Below are positions 26,772 through 35,200 of a stretch of 64,000 bases of DNA, piece after piece. Origin of the DNA: Hymenobacter sp. DG25B. Its GTDB lineage: Bacteria; Bacteroidota; Bacteroidia; Cytophagales; Hymenobacteraceae. Under the pieces are notes generated by a model that saw nothing but the letters and a program-made list of their open reading frames with translations, was not told the DNA's origin and made no database searches. The stretch's first letter is position 1, and every line of letters begins with the position of its first letter. Made by a program: the position numbers and the translations under genes. The DNA is taken from NCBI RefSeq assembly GCF_000801315.1, contig NZ_CP010054.1, forward strand, positions 3,782,001 to 3,846,000, read 5' to 3'.

Positions 26772-27542
26772 TTAGTCGTACTGCGAGTCGCGCAGGTGCA
26801 CAGGCTCCGTTTTCTTGCGCAGGCGCATATTCAGCACCTCCACTAACAGCGAGAAGAACATGGCGAAGTAGATGTAGCCTTTCTCAATTTCCTTGTGGAA
26901 GCTTTCCATCACCAGCATCACCCCAATCATAATCAGGAAGGACAGGGCCAGCATTTTGATGGTGGGGTTGCGGTTCACGAAATCGGCTACCACGCCCGAG
27001 AAAATCATCATAACGGCCATGGATAGAATAACGGCCATAATCATAATCAGCACGTTATCCACCAGGCCTACCGCCGTCAGAATGGAGTCGAAGGAGAAGA
27101 CAATATCAATCAGGATGATTTGAATGATGACGCTGCCCATGGTAGCGGCGGCTTTGCCGGTTTGGGCCTCCTCTTCCTCGCCCTGCAGCTTGGTATGAAT
27201 CTCGGTGGTGCTTTTCCCAATCAGGAATAAGCCCCCGCCCAGCAGAATAAGGTCGCGGCCGGATACGCCCCAGCCGCCTTCCATCCACGGCAAAGGCAGG
27301 GTAAACAAGGGGTGTTTCAGGCCCACAATCCAGGAGATACTCAGCAGCAGCCCAATGCGGAACAGCAGCGCCAGAAACAGGCCAATGCTGCGCCCGCGCG
27401 CATGCTGCTCCCGCGGCAAGCGGTTGACGATGATGGAAATGAAGATGATGTTATCAATACCCAGAACGATTTCCATGAACGTGAGCGTGAGCAGGCTCAC
27501 CCAGGTATTGGCACTGGAGAAGACGGAGAAGTCGAAATTCAT
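26772..27542 (-). CDS. TerC-family integral membrane protein
   Basis: 256-residue membrane protein of the TerC family (related to Alx/YkoY-type manganese exporters). Seven hydrophobic segments are visible, starting with NTWVSLLTLTFMEIVLGIDN, which contains the conserved acidic E-x-x-L-G-x-D-N motif of the first helix. The second half has the repeat of this motif, IIQIILIDIVFSFDSILTAVG, with two aspartates typical of the family. The loop between (KLQGEEEEAQTGKAA) is acidic and cytoplasmic. Tellurite resistance is only the historical name; metal-ion export or membrane-protein metalation is more likely. The gene is single and its upstream region holds an inverted repeat (27557-27645). Confidence 0.92.
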   Translation of the reverse strand: MNFDFSVFSSANTWVSLLTLTFMEIVLGIDNIIFISIIVNRLPREQHARGRSIGLFLALLFRIGLLLSISWIVGLKHPLFTLPLPWMEGGWGVSGRDLILLGGGLFLIGKSTTEIHTKLQGEEEEAQTGKAAATMGSVIIQIILIDIVFSFDSILTAVGLVDNVLIMIMAVILSMAVMMIFSGVVADFVNRNPTIKMLALSFLIMIGVMLVMESFHKEIEKGYIYFAMFFSLLVEVLNMRLRKKTEPVHLRDSQYD

Positions 27543-27556
27543 TCTTTTTCAATTTT

Positions 27557-27645
27557 TAATTATGAATGCAGAAGTATGAATGGCCCCATAGTGTCGTTGG
27601 GCGCCGTTCACCCATTCATCATTTATAACTCAGCATTCATAATTA
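27557..27645. repeat. Inverted repeat upstream of the TerC gene
   Basis: TAATTATGAATGC (27557-27569) is perfectly inverted at 27633-27645; additional short ATTCAT/ATGAAT motifs lie inside. AT-rich, it fills the gap between the terC-type gene start and the yajQ stop. Its ends resemble the simple ATTATGAAT repeats seen between genes in other Bacteroidota. Confidence 0.65.
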
Positions 27646-27651
27646 CCAGGC

Positions 27652-28143
27652 TTAGCTCTTCATGTTTACAAACTGCAGGGGCTGGCCGATATCAGTGCGG
27701 CGCAGCAGGGCAATTACGGCCTGCAGGTCGTCAATCTTCTTGGCCGATACGCGCACCTGGTCGTCCTGCATCTGGGCCTCCACTTTCAGCTTGGCGTCTT
27801 TGATGGCTTTGATGATTTTGCGGCCGGCATCCTTATCTACCCCGGCCCGCACCTTTATGGTTTTCTTCACCAGGGCCCCGCTGGGCAGCTCCTCGGCCGT
27901 AAAATCCAGGGCCGTGCCATCAATACCCTGCTTCACGATGCGCGTGAGCAGGATGTCTTCCAGGGCTTTGATGCGCATGGAGTTTTCAGAGCTGAGCTGA
28001 ATGGTATTGTTTTTTTTATCGAGCTCCATGCCGCCTTTGGTGTCGCGCAGGTCGTAGCGGGTCTGGAGTTCTTTTTTGGCAGTATTCACCGCGTTTTCGA
28101 GGGTTTGCGGATCTACTTTGCTCACGATATCGAAGGAAGCCAT
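27652..28143 (-). CDS. yajQ: YajQ-family protein (UPF0234), possible cyclic-di-GMP binding
   Basis: 163-residue YajQ protein, two ferredoxin-like subdomains. The start is ATG 28143 (MASFDIVSKVDPQTLENAVN), the standard N-terminus of the family; the longer open frame to 28245 reads unlike it. Key blocks are KKELQTRYDLRDTKGGMEL, IQLSSENSMRIKALEDIL, KQGIDGTALDF and KLKVEAQMQDDQVRVSAKKIDDLQAVIALLR; it ends DIGQPLQFVNMKS, the usual C-terminus. In Xanthomonas and Pseudomonas relatives bind cyclic di-GMP and nucleic acids; the role here is unknown. A TACCTTTG box on the minus strand (plus 28202-28209) lies 59 bases upstream. Confidence 0.95.
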   Translation of the reverse strand: MASFDIVSKVDPQTLENAVNTAKKELQTRYDLRDTKGGMELDKKNNTIQLSSENSMRIKALEDILLTRIVKQGIDGTALDFTAEELPSGALVKKTIKVRAGVDKDAGRKIIKAIKDAKLKVEAQMQDDQVRVSAKKIDDLQAVIALLRRTDIGQPLQFVNMKS

Positions 28144-28201
28144 AGCGCAGAAGGCATAAGGTGGGAGAAAACACTGCCCGGAGCACCGGTAGCGAGGGTG
28201 C

Positions 28202-28209
28202 CAAAGGTA
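28202..28209 (-). promoter_or_regulatory. -7 box upstream of yajQ
   Basis: TACCTTTG on the minus strand, an exact TAnnTTTG match, 59 bases upstream of the yajQ ATG. Confidence 0.5.
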
Positions 28210-28301
28210 GGAGTTTGCCGGAATGCTACCTTTACCCGGGCGCAAAATTCGGCGTTTCCGGCCCCCGCCCTGCCTGTACGAAATCTGTCTGTTCCGTGGT
28301 T

Positions 28302-28745
28302 ATGCTGCCTGCCGTTCATCCTCCCTCCTCGCCCACCGACTGGGCCGCTTATTACCAGCTGCGCTATGCAGTGCTGCGCCAGCCCTGGCAGCAGCCACCC
28401 GGCTCAGAGCGAGCCGAGGATGACGCCCTGCCCGACACCTTTCATGCTCTGGTAACTACCCCGGATGGCACCGCCCTGGGCGTAGGCCGCCTGCACAAGG
28501 CCGCCCCCGGGCAGGCGCAGGTGCGCTTTATGGCCGTGCACCCCGATGCACGGGGTCAAGGTGTGGGGCGGGCCGTGCTGGAGTACCTGGAGGCCGAAGC
28601 CCGGCGCCGCGGCCTGCGGGAGTGTGTGCTGCACGCCCGGGAGCAGGCCGTACCATTTTATTTGCGGCTGGGGTATGCGGTGGTGGCGCCTTCACACACG
28701 CTGTTCGGCAGCATTCCGCACTTTCTCATGCGCAAGCCGCTTTAG
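28302..28745 (+). CDS. GNAT-family N-acetyltransferase
   Basis: 147-residue GNAT protein from ATG 28302. The acetyl-CoA-binding core is clear: VRFMAVHPDARGQGVGRAVLEYLEAEA (motif A, R/Q-x-x-G-x-G/A as RGQGVG) followed by CVLHAREQAVPFYLRLGYAVV (motif B). The N-terminal WAAYYQLRYAVLRQPWQQPPGSE and LPDTFHALVTTPDGTALGVGRLH match the ElaA-like/YitI group of GNAT proteins. Substrate unknown. A TACCTTTA at 28226 could be its -7 box. Its stop overlaps by four bases the stop of the convergent Mpo1-like gene. Confidence 0.9.
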   Translation: MLPAVHPPSSPTDWAAYYQLRYAVLRQPWQQPPGSERAEDDALPDTFHALVTTPDGTALGVGRLHKAAPGQAQVRFMAVHPDARGQGVGRAVLEYLEAEARRRGLRECVLHAREQAVPFYLRLGYAVVAPSHTLFGSIPHFLMRKPL

Positions 28746-29047
28746 AACCGTTCCCGCCCGCGCAGCAGGTCCCAGTACAGGCGGAAGTCGCCGCGCAGGG
28801 AAAACCACGGGTGCTGGAAGGTGGCGGGCTTGTTGTGCTCCACAAAAAAGTGACCTACCCAGGCAAAAGCATAGGCTGCTATGATGCCATACCCAATTAA
28901 TATGGGACGCCCCAGCACCACGGTCAGCACCAGGCAAAGCAGGAATAGGGAAGTACCTATAAAATGCAGGATGCGGGTACCGCGCTGCTGGTGCTCGCGC
29001 AGGTAGCGTGGGTAGAACTCCGCAAAAGTCAGGGGCCGGGCCGTCAT
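28742..29047 (-). CDS. Mpo1/DUF962-family membrane protein
   Basis: 101-residue protein of the DUF962 (YGL010w/Mpo1) family. Two to three hydrophobic helices (about 31-48 and 50-66) are framed by the conserved histidines: FAEFYPRYLREHQQRGTRILHFIGT at the start and WVGHFFVEHNKPATFQHPWFSLRGDFRLYWDLL at the end. Yeast Mpo1 is an iron-dependent dioxygenase in phytosphingosine and 2-hydroxy fatty-acid oxidation, with these histidines as ligands; a lipid role is plausible because Bacteroidota make sphingolipids, but that is inference. The gene converges on the GNAT gene with overlapping stops. Confidence 0.9.
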   Translation of the reverse strand: MTARPLTFAEFYPRYLREHQQRGTRILHFIGTSLFLLCLVLTVVLGRPILIGYGIIAAYAFAWVGHFFVEHNKPATFQHPWFSLRGDFRLYWDLLRGRERF

Positions 29048-29110
29048 AGCAAGCAGGGTTTTACGTAAAGAAGCCTAACTTTTCCCTGAAATCACAGCCT
29101 GCCCTGCGCA

Positions 29111-29590
29111 ATGGACCAATTACCTGATGTAGCCACTCTGGTGGCTATTTACAACCAAATGAACCAATACGGCCGCATAAACGGCATGGTGCTGCACGTA
29201 GCCTCGCCCGGGGAAGTGAAGTACACCATGACAGTGCGCGCCGAGCACCTTAGCTCCCCCGGCACCTGCCACGGCGGGGTGCTGGCCGGCCTCATGGACT
29301 CGGTGCTGGGAGCAGCGGCCCTGTCGGAGGCCTTCACCGCGGGTGAGCTGGTATCTACGGTGGAGTTCAAGATGAACTACCTGCACCCGGTGCGCCTGCA
29401 TGATACGCTGGTGGCCACCGCCAAAGTAGACCACGCCGGCAAAACCCTGCTGGTAGCTACCGGCGACATTTACTGCGCCACCCGCGAGCTAGTGGTAGCC
29501 AAGGGCATGGGCACCTTCAACCGCTACCCCGCCGACAAGCGCGACTTCCGCAAGCTGCTGTTCCCCTCCGCCGACGACGAGCAGGAATAA
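29111..29590 (+). CDS. PaaI-family thioesterase (hotdog fold)
   Basis: 159-residue hotdog-fold acyl-CoA thioesterase. The central helix motif HGGVLAGLMDSVLGAAALSE carries the family signature HGG....l.D with the catalytic aspartate/glutamate position as D, and the substrate strand is STVEFKMNYLHPVRLHDTLVATA. PaaI-like enzymes hydrolyse aryl- or acyl-CoA thioesters in the cytoplasm; the substrate cannot be told. Residues after ~135 (FNRYPADKRDFRKLL) are an extra tail. It is a single gene that ends at a hairpin shared with the opposing NYN gene. Confidence 0.9.
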   Translation: MDQLPDVATLVAIYNQMNQYGRINGMVLHVASPGEVKYTMTVRAEHLSSPGTCHGGVLAGLMDSVLGAAALSEAFTAGELVSTVEFKMNYLHPVRLHDTLVATAKVDHAGKTLLVATGDIYCATRELVVAKGMGTFNRYPADKRDFRKLLFPSADDEQE

Positions 29591-29595
29591 AACGC

Positions 29596-29638
29596 AAACC
29601 GCCGGACCGTTCCCGTAAAAGGAACCGCCCGGCGGTTT
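29596..29638. terminator. Bidirectional terminator
   Basis: AAACCGCCGG (29596-29605) is perfectly inverted at 29629-29638, with a mostly paired inner stem (GTTCC/GGAAC) around a GTAAAA loop. It lies between the convergent thioesterase and NYN genes. Confidence 0.8.
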
Positions 29639-29669
29639 ATAGCAGTGCCGGCTAACCGGCCCTGGCTAC

Positions 29670-30677
29670 TTAGTAGCGCGAAGAAGCCGACTCGTGCTCT
29701 TCCTCCTCCTGGGGAGAATCGTCGTCTTCGTTTTCATTCATGATGGGGGGCTGCACTTTGCGCACGTTGCGGGCGCAGTCCTCGTCGCGGTGGTTGCGGC
29801 CTACGGTGAATTCTACCCAGTCGCCTTCCTGCAGGTCGTTGAAGTCGCCTTCGGCCATATCAGCGTAGCTGAAGAACAGGTTGTTGGGGGGCATTACCAC
29901 AAAGCCAAACCCGTTTTTCAGGTTTTTGATGGTGCTTACGCCAATGGAGCCTACCGGGCCGGCGGCCGTAGGGCCGGCGGGGCGCAGCGGCTTGGGAGCA
30001 GCGGTATAAGCCGCGGGCTCCGGCTGGTTCACGAACAGGTCCTCAATCAGCGGGTCGTTCTTGCTCAGGCGCTCATCAATTACCTCGTGCATGGCTACGG
30101 GGTAGGTAGCATGGTCGAGGAGCTGCTGGGAGGCACGGGTTACGCGGTTTTCGCCTTTATAATCGGTGTATTTGAAGTCCCAGTTGAGCAGCATCACGCG
30201 GGTGCCCACGGTGTTGAGCTTCTTCACCAGGGGCAGGTAGTCGCTGTCGCCGGCAATCAGCACAATTACGTCGAAGCTCTTGTGCAGGGCCATTTCCAAT
30301 GCTTCCAGGCTCAGCCACACGTCAATGCCCTTTTCCTGCAAACGGCCGTCGCGGGTTTTCAGGGGCATGTAGTGGGTGGTGATGCCCAGGTTCATCAGGA
30401 TATCGTCGAGCAGACGGTCGTGGAACAGACGGTCTTTTTCGCGGGCCTCCGTGGCGCTTAAGCGGCCGCGGAAGAAGTGAGCGTCGGTAATCTGGCACAG
30501 GCGCACATCGGTGTCCTCGTCTTCGGCTACCTGATGACGGATAAACTCGTGCAGGCCTTCCAAGCTAATTCGTGCCTTGCGCTCATGCTGAAAGTAGTAG
30601 TAATCACTGATCTTAAGGAAATAATTGCCGTCATAGAAGACACCGATCCGGATCAGCGGGCTATTCATCTGATTCAT
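29670..30677 (-). CDS. NYN-domain (LabA/DUF88) ribonuclease-like protein with C-terminal cold-shock-like domain
   Basis: 335 residues. The NYN domain (about 8-205, PIN-like nuclease fold) has the acidic active-site set: D16 in FYDGNYF, D119 in KGIDVWLSLEALEMA and D144/D146 in IAGDSDYLPLVKKLNTVG. A Pro/Ala linker (about 218-243) leads to a cold-shock/OB-like domain (about 246-308) with KNLKNGFGFVV, NNLFFSYADM and LQEGDWVEFTVG. An acidic, glutamate-rich tail ends the protein. The combination suggests a ribonuclease that reaches single-stranded RNA through the cold-shock domain. TACCTTTG on the minus strand at 30766-30773 is a good promoter box, giving a leader of about 80 bases. Confidence 0.9.
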   Translation of the reverse strand: MNQMNSPLIRIGVFYDGNYFLKISDYYYFQHERKARISLEGLHEFIRHQVAEDEDTDVRLCQITDAHFFRGRLSATEAREKDRLFHDRLLDDILMNLGITTHYMPLKTRDGRLQEKGIDVWLSLEALEMALHKSFDVIVLIAGDSDYLPLVKKLNTVGTRVMLLNWDFKYTDYKGENRVTRASQQLLDHATYPVAMHEVIDERLSKNDPLIEDLFVNQPEPAAYTAAPKPLRPAGPTAAGPVGSIGVSTIKNLKNGFGFVVMPPNNLFFSYADMAEGDFNDLQEGDWVEFTVGRNHRDEDCARNVRKVQPPIMNENEDDDSPQEEEEHESASSRY

Positions 30678-31071
30678 AAAATTCTACTCGTTTTGGAAAT
30701 GTGCAGGGGGGTGTGTCAGGACACGTAACAGGTCAGGGTGGGCCTTCAAGGAGGAAAGGCCGTGTCAAAGGTACGAAGTATGCATAAAATACATAATATA
30801 AATTTAATATGCTAACTGTTTGATTCAAAGGGTATATACCACAAAATCATTCCATAAATAATCACATTTATGAATACTTCCGAAGGCGCCAATTTGCGGT
30901 GAAAAACGTCGTTTATCAAAGCAGATATTCCAACTACATACAGCAAAGTGCAACTTTACTGTCGAGCTTACCAAGGCTGACTATAAAAGCTAACCAAGCC
31001 TTTTAAATGCAAAACAAGCAGGCCGATTACCTGCGAAATCCGGGTTTATTCAGGTAACAACACCAAGTGAA
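30678..31071. other. AT-rich intergenic region
   Basis: No gene is supported. TACCTTTG on the minus strand (plus 30766-30773) is the probable -7 box of the NYN gene. From 30775 to 31000 the sequence is strongly AT-rich. Near the end, TTACCTG (31027-31033) is inverted at 31051-31057, and GCAGG/CCTGC (31018-31034) is an alternative, overlapping stem; both lie just after the stop of the gene at 31072-31809 and may end it. Confidence 0.4.
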
Positions 31072-31809
31072 TTAGAATTTCATTCTGCTCACTATCAGCA
31101 ACAACACTACTGCACCATATACGCCGCAAACCACTATTTCCAGCACGTTGCCCATGGCCGAACCCGTCCGTATGAGCGGCAATTTAATAGCGAAATCGGA
31201 AAGGGGCATAAAATACTTCACGCCGGACTTGGTCAGCGTATCGGCCAGCAGGTGGGAAAGGTAGCCCCCGCCGGCAAACAGCGCCACGCCGTGCCACCCC
31301 AGCGTTTGGTTGGCCAGGTGCCCGATATACGTCCAGAGGGCGGTGGCCCAGATGGTGTGCGTCCAGGTGCGGTGGCTGGTGAAGGGCGCCACGGCTACAA
31401 AAGTGCCCAGCATGCTCAGCCAGAGCATACCAGTATACAGCCCCGCCACTACGGTGCACAGGCCCGTAAACATAAGTGCCAGCTTACGCGCCGAGCCGCC
31501 CTGCATGGCCGCGCCCACCATACCAAAAGCCAGCGCGGTAGTAAAGCCCATGCGCCGGTCGGCGCCCAGCAGCATATAGTGCGTGTAGGCGGCTATGCCA
31601 ATGCCCACCAGCACAAACGCCCAACGCACGTAATTCTGGGCAAAGCCTAGGCGCTTGCTCAGGCGGGAGCTGGGATGGTCCAGATCAGGAGCCAGGGCCG
31701 AAAAGCCCGCCAGGGCTATGCCGGCCGGCGAAAAGGGAATACCCGGTACCAGGCCGGCCACGGCTACGCCGGTAATAAGGCCAATGGCCAGGTGAGAAGA
31801 GCCGCGCAC
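31072..31809 (-). CDS. YdjM-like membrane-bound metal-dependent hydrolase (DUF457)
   Basis: 245-residue membrane protein of the LexA-regulated YdjM/DUF457 group. It begins MRGSSHLAIGLITGVAVAG with the conserved histidine after the N-terminus, then ALAPDLDHPSSRLSKR (the D-x-D-H-P metal motif), FTSHRTWTHTIWATAL (H-R-x-x-T-H) and GGYLSHLLADTLTKSGVKYFMPL (S-H-x-x-x-D). These histidines and aspartates between membrane helices are the putative metal site. The substrate is unknown; related proteins are linked to membrane phospholipid chemistry. TACCTTCG on the minus strand (plus 31837-31844) may be the -7 box. Confidence 0.9.
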   Translation of the reverse strand: MRGSSHLAIGLITGVAVAGLVPGIPFSPAGIALAGFSALAPDLDHPSSRLSKRLGFAQNYVRWAFVLVGIGIAAYTHYMLLGADRRMGFTTALAFGMVGAAMQGGSARKLALMFTGLCTVVAGLYTGMLWLSMLGTFVAVAPFTSHRTWTHTIWATALWTYIGHLANQTLGWHGVALFAGGGYLSHLLADTLTKSGVKYFMPLSDFAIKLPLIRTGSAMGNVLEIVVCGVYGAVVLLLIVSRMKF

Positions 31810-31856
31810 GCAGAAAAATACCTTTGAACGAAAGAACGAAGGTACGCGGCTAACCG

Positions 31857-32057
31857 CTAGGAACGAGGGGCCGAAGCAGGTAATGCGCAGGCCGTGCCGC
31901 GCACCGGCGCCTCCCGGGTATAGGGCCGTGCGGCCTGTACGGCAGCCAGGCAGCGCCGCCGGTAAATGGCCAGCCAGGCATGTTTAGCCTGTTGCCAACG
32001 CTCCCAGGCGTCAATATCAAACTCGGGGTCCGGGGCGGGGTTGCGGGTGGGGTCCAT
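31857..32057 (-). CDS. Hypothetical small protein (uncertain)
   Basis: 66-residue open frame, MDPTRNPAPDPEFDIDAWERWQQ at the start, with a helix-like middle (WERWQQAKHAWLAIYRRRCLAAVQAA) and an alanine/arginine-rich end. The N-terminal half looks protein-like because of its amphipathic, tryptophan-rich character. No family is recognised. It could also be chance in GC-rich DNA; it is the only reasonable coding candidate between the YdjM-like gene and mfd. Confidence 0.4.
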   Translation of the reverse strand: MDPTRNPAPDPEFDIDAWERWQQAKHAWLAIYRRRCLAAVQAARPYTREAPVRGTACALPASAPRS

Positions 32058-32181
32058 AATGCAACGGTGGGATGGGTGGGGAGAGCAGAGGACTAAGATA
32101 TATACTTTTCACTATTGATACTTCACCCAGCTCAACAATAAAAGGCTTTATAGCACATCCGGGAAACTTTCGGACCTTGGC

Positions 32182-32231
32182 GGCGGTATTGCTACCGCCC
32201 CCAGCCCGACCGGATTCTCATTCGGCCGGGC
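32182..32231 (+). other. Two consecutive hairpins in the mfd leader
   Basis: GGCGGTA-TTGC-TACCGCC (32182-32199) is a perfect hairpin. It is followed by GCCCGACCG (32204-32212) inverted at 32223-32231 with one mismatch, and then a moderately T-rich stretch. It lies 36 bases before the mfd start. It may be a terminator or attenuator; no known riboswitch is recognised. Confidence 0.5.
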
Positions 32232-32267
32232 TTCTCCCGTTGTTTTGCCTCCTAGCCGATATCCGTT

Positions 32268-35200
32268 TTGCAGGTCTCCGATTTCCTCAAGCTCTATACC
32301 CTGGACCCCACCGTGCTGACCATTGGGGCCCGCCTGAACCCAGCCACGCGCAACAGCCTGCGCGCTGAAGCCAACGCCCCGGCCGCGCCCGTGCGCCTGC
32401 ATCTGCGCGGCCTGGTGGGCAGCCAGGATGCCGTGCTGGCCGCCGCCCTGCACCAGGACTTTCCCGATCAGCACCATCTGTTTATTCTGCACGACCGGGA
32501 AGAGGCGGCCTACTTCCTGGCCGACCTGCAGCACCTGGTGCCCGACGAGGAGCCTTTGCTTTTCCCCAGCTCCTACAAGCGCCCCTACGCCTTCGATGAG
32601 ACGGAAAACGCCAACGTGCTGATGCGGGCCGAGGTGCTGAACAAGCTCAACTCCCACCGCGGCCCCAAAACCACCGCCGAGCAGGCCGCCGAAGATGCCG
32701 ACGATGCTTTGCCGGAAGGCGACGCCACAGCCCGGAGCAGGAAAATCAGCGTGAAGGACACGGCCGGCGCGCTGATTGTGACGTACCCGGAGGCACTGTT
32801 TGAGAAGGTTATCAACAAGAAGAGCTTAGTTGCCAACACTTTTATTGTGAAGGTGGGCGACAAGCTGGACGTGAACTTCATCAGCGACATGCTGGCGGAG
32901 TATGACTTTGAGCGTTCCGACTTTGTGTATGAGGCGGGGCAGTTTGCGGTGCGCGGCGGTATCGTGGATATCTTCTCGTACGCCAACGAATTGCCCTACC
33001 GTATTGAATTGTTTGGCGACGAGGTAGAAACCATCCGCACGTTTGACCCCGAGAGCCAGCTGTCGGTGGAGAAGCGCCAGCAGGTGAGCATTATTCCCAA
33101 CGTGCAGACCAAGCTGCTGCAGGAAACGCGGGAGGCTTTTCTGGACTTCATTCCAAAGAACACCGCCATCTGGGCTAAGGATGTGCGCCAGACCCTGGAC
33201 GTGGTGGAGGAATCCTTTGAGCGGGCCGAGCTGGGCTTTAAGGAGATGCTGGAATCTGCCGGCGGCGTGCAGATTGTGAGCAAGCCGGAGGATTTGTTCG
33301 AGACGGGCAAATCATTCAAAAAGCTGCTGGAGAACTTCCCCATCGTGGAGTTCGGCAAGCGCTTCCACTTCAAGGGCGGCGAGGATTTCACCTTCACGGC
33401 CAAGCCGCAGCCTTCGTTCAACAAGGACTTCAACCGGCTGGTGAAAAACCTGCACGAGAACCAGGAGAAGGGCTACGTCAATATTATTGGGGCGGAATCC
33501 GTGCGGCAGGCGGACCGGCTGCGCACCATCTTTGATGAGCTGGACAACAACGTGCAGTTTCAGCACCTGCTGCTGGGCCTGCGCGAAGGCTTTATTGATG
33601 ACATGCTGAAGCTGGTGGTGTACACCGACCACCAGCTGTTCGAGCGTTTCTACCGGGCGCAGGAAGGGCGCAAGTTCTCCAAGAAAAAGGCCCTTACGCT
33701 AAAAGAGCTGCGCACCCTGGTGCCCGGCGACTACGTGGTGCACCAGGACTACGGCATTGCCCGCTTTGCCGGCCTCACGCAGGTAGAAATCAACGACCGG
33801 CTGCAGGAGGCCATCCGCCTCGTGTACCGCGACGACGACGTGCTGACCGTGAGCATTCATGCCCTGCACAAAATTGCCAAGTACTCCGGGGCCGAGGGCA
33901 CGCCGCCCACTATGAGCAAGCTGGGCTCGCCGGAGTGGGAAAACAAGAAGAAGTCCGTCAAGAAAAAGGTGAAGGACATTGCCGCCGAGCTGATTCGGCT
34001 GTACGCCAAGCGCAAAACCGCGCCGGGCCACGCCTTCGCCCACGACTCCTTTATGCAGGCCGAGCTGGAATCGAGCTTCATTTACGAGGACACGCCCGAC
34101 CAGGGCAAGGCCACCGAGGACGTGAAGCGCGACATGGAGCAGCCCCACCCCATGGACCGCCTCGTGTGCGGCGACGTGGGCTTCGGCAAAACCGAGGTAG
34201 CCATTCGGGCCGCCTTCAAATCCGTGGCCGATGGCAAGCAGGTGGCCGTGCTGGTGCCCACCACCATTCTGGCCATGCAGCACTACAAAACCTTCCGGGA
34301 GCGGCTGGCGGCCCTGCCCGTCACGGTGGAGTACGTGAACCGCTTCAAAAGCACCAAGCAGATTAAGGAAACGCTGGGCCGCGTGGCCGAGGGCAAAACC
34401 GACATCCTCATCGGCACACACCGCCTCACCAACAAGGACATCAAGTTCAAAGACCTGGGCCTGCTCATCATTGATGAAGAGCAGAAGTTCGGGGTGAAAA
34501 CCAAGGACAAGCTCAAGGAGCTGAAGGTGAACGTGGACACGCTCACCCTCTCGGCCACGCCCATTCCGCGCACCCTGCACTTCTCCCTCATGGGCGCCCG
34601 CGACCTCAGCGTAATTGCCACGCCGCCGCCCAACCGCCAGCCGGTGCAAACGGAATTGCACGTGTTTGATGAGCTGCTGATTCGCGACGCCGTGGCGCGG
34701 GAGCTGAAGCGCGGCGGGCAGGTGTTTTTCGTGCACAACCGCGTGAAGGACATTGAGGAGCTGGCCAACATGATTTTGCGCCTGGTGCCCGATGCCCGCG
34801 TGACCTACATCCACGGGCAGATGGAGGGCGACCTGCTGGAAAAGCGCATGATGAAGTTTGTGGACGGCGAGTACGACGTGCTGGTGAGCACCAACCTGAT
34901 TGAGTCGGGCCTGGATATTCCCAACGCCAATACCATCATCATCAACCGCGCCCATCTCTTTGGGCTGAGTGATTTGCACCAGATGCGAGGCCGCGTGGGC
35001 CGTTCCAACAAGAAGGCCTACTGCTACCTGCTCACGCCCCCGGTGGCGGGCCTGCCCGCCGATGCCCGCAAGCGCCTGAGCACCCTGGAAGAATTCTCCG
35101 ACCTTGGCGACGGCTTCAAAGTAGCCATGCGCGACCTGGATATCCGGGGTGCGGGCAACCTGCTGGGCGGCGAGCAGTCGGGCTTTATTAATGACCTGGG

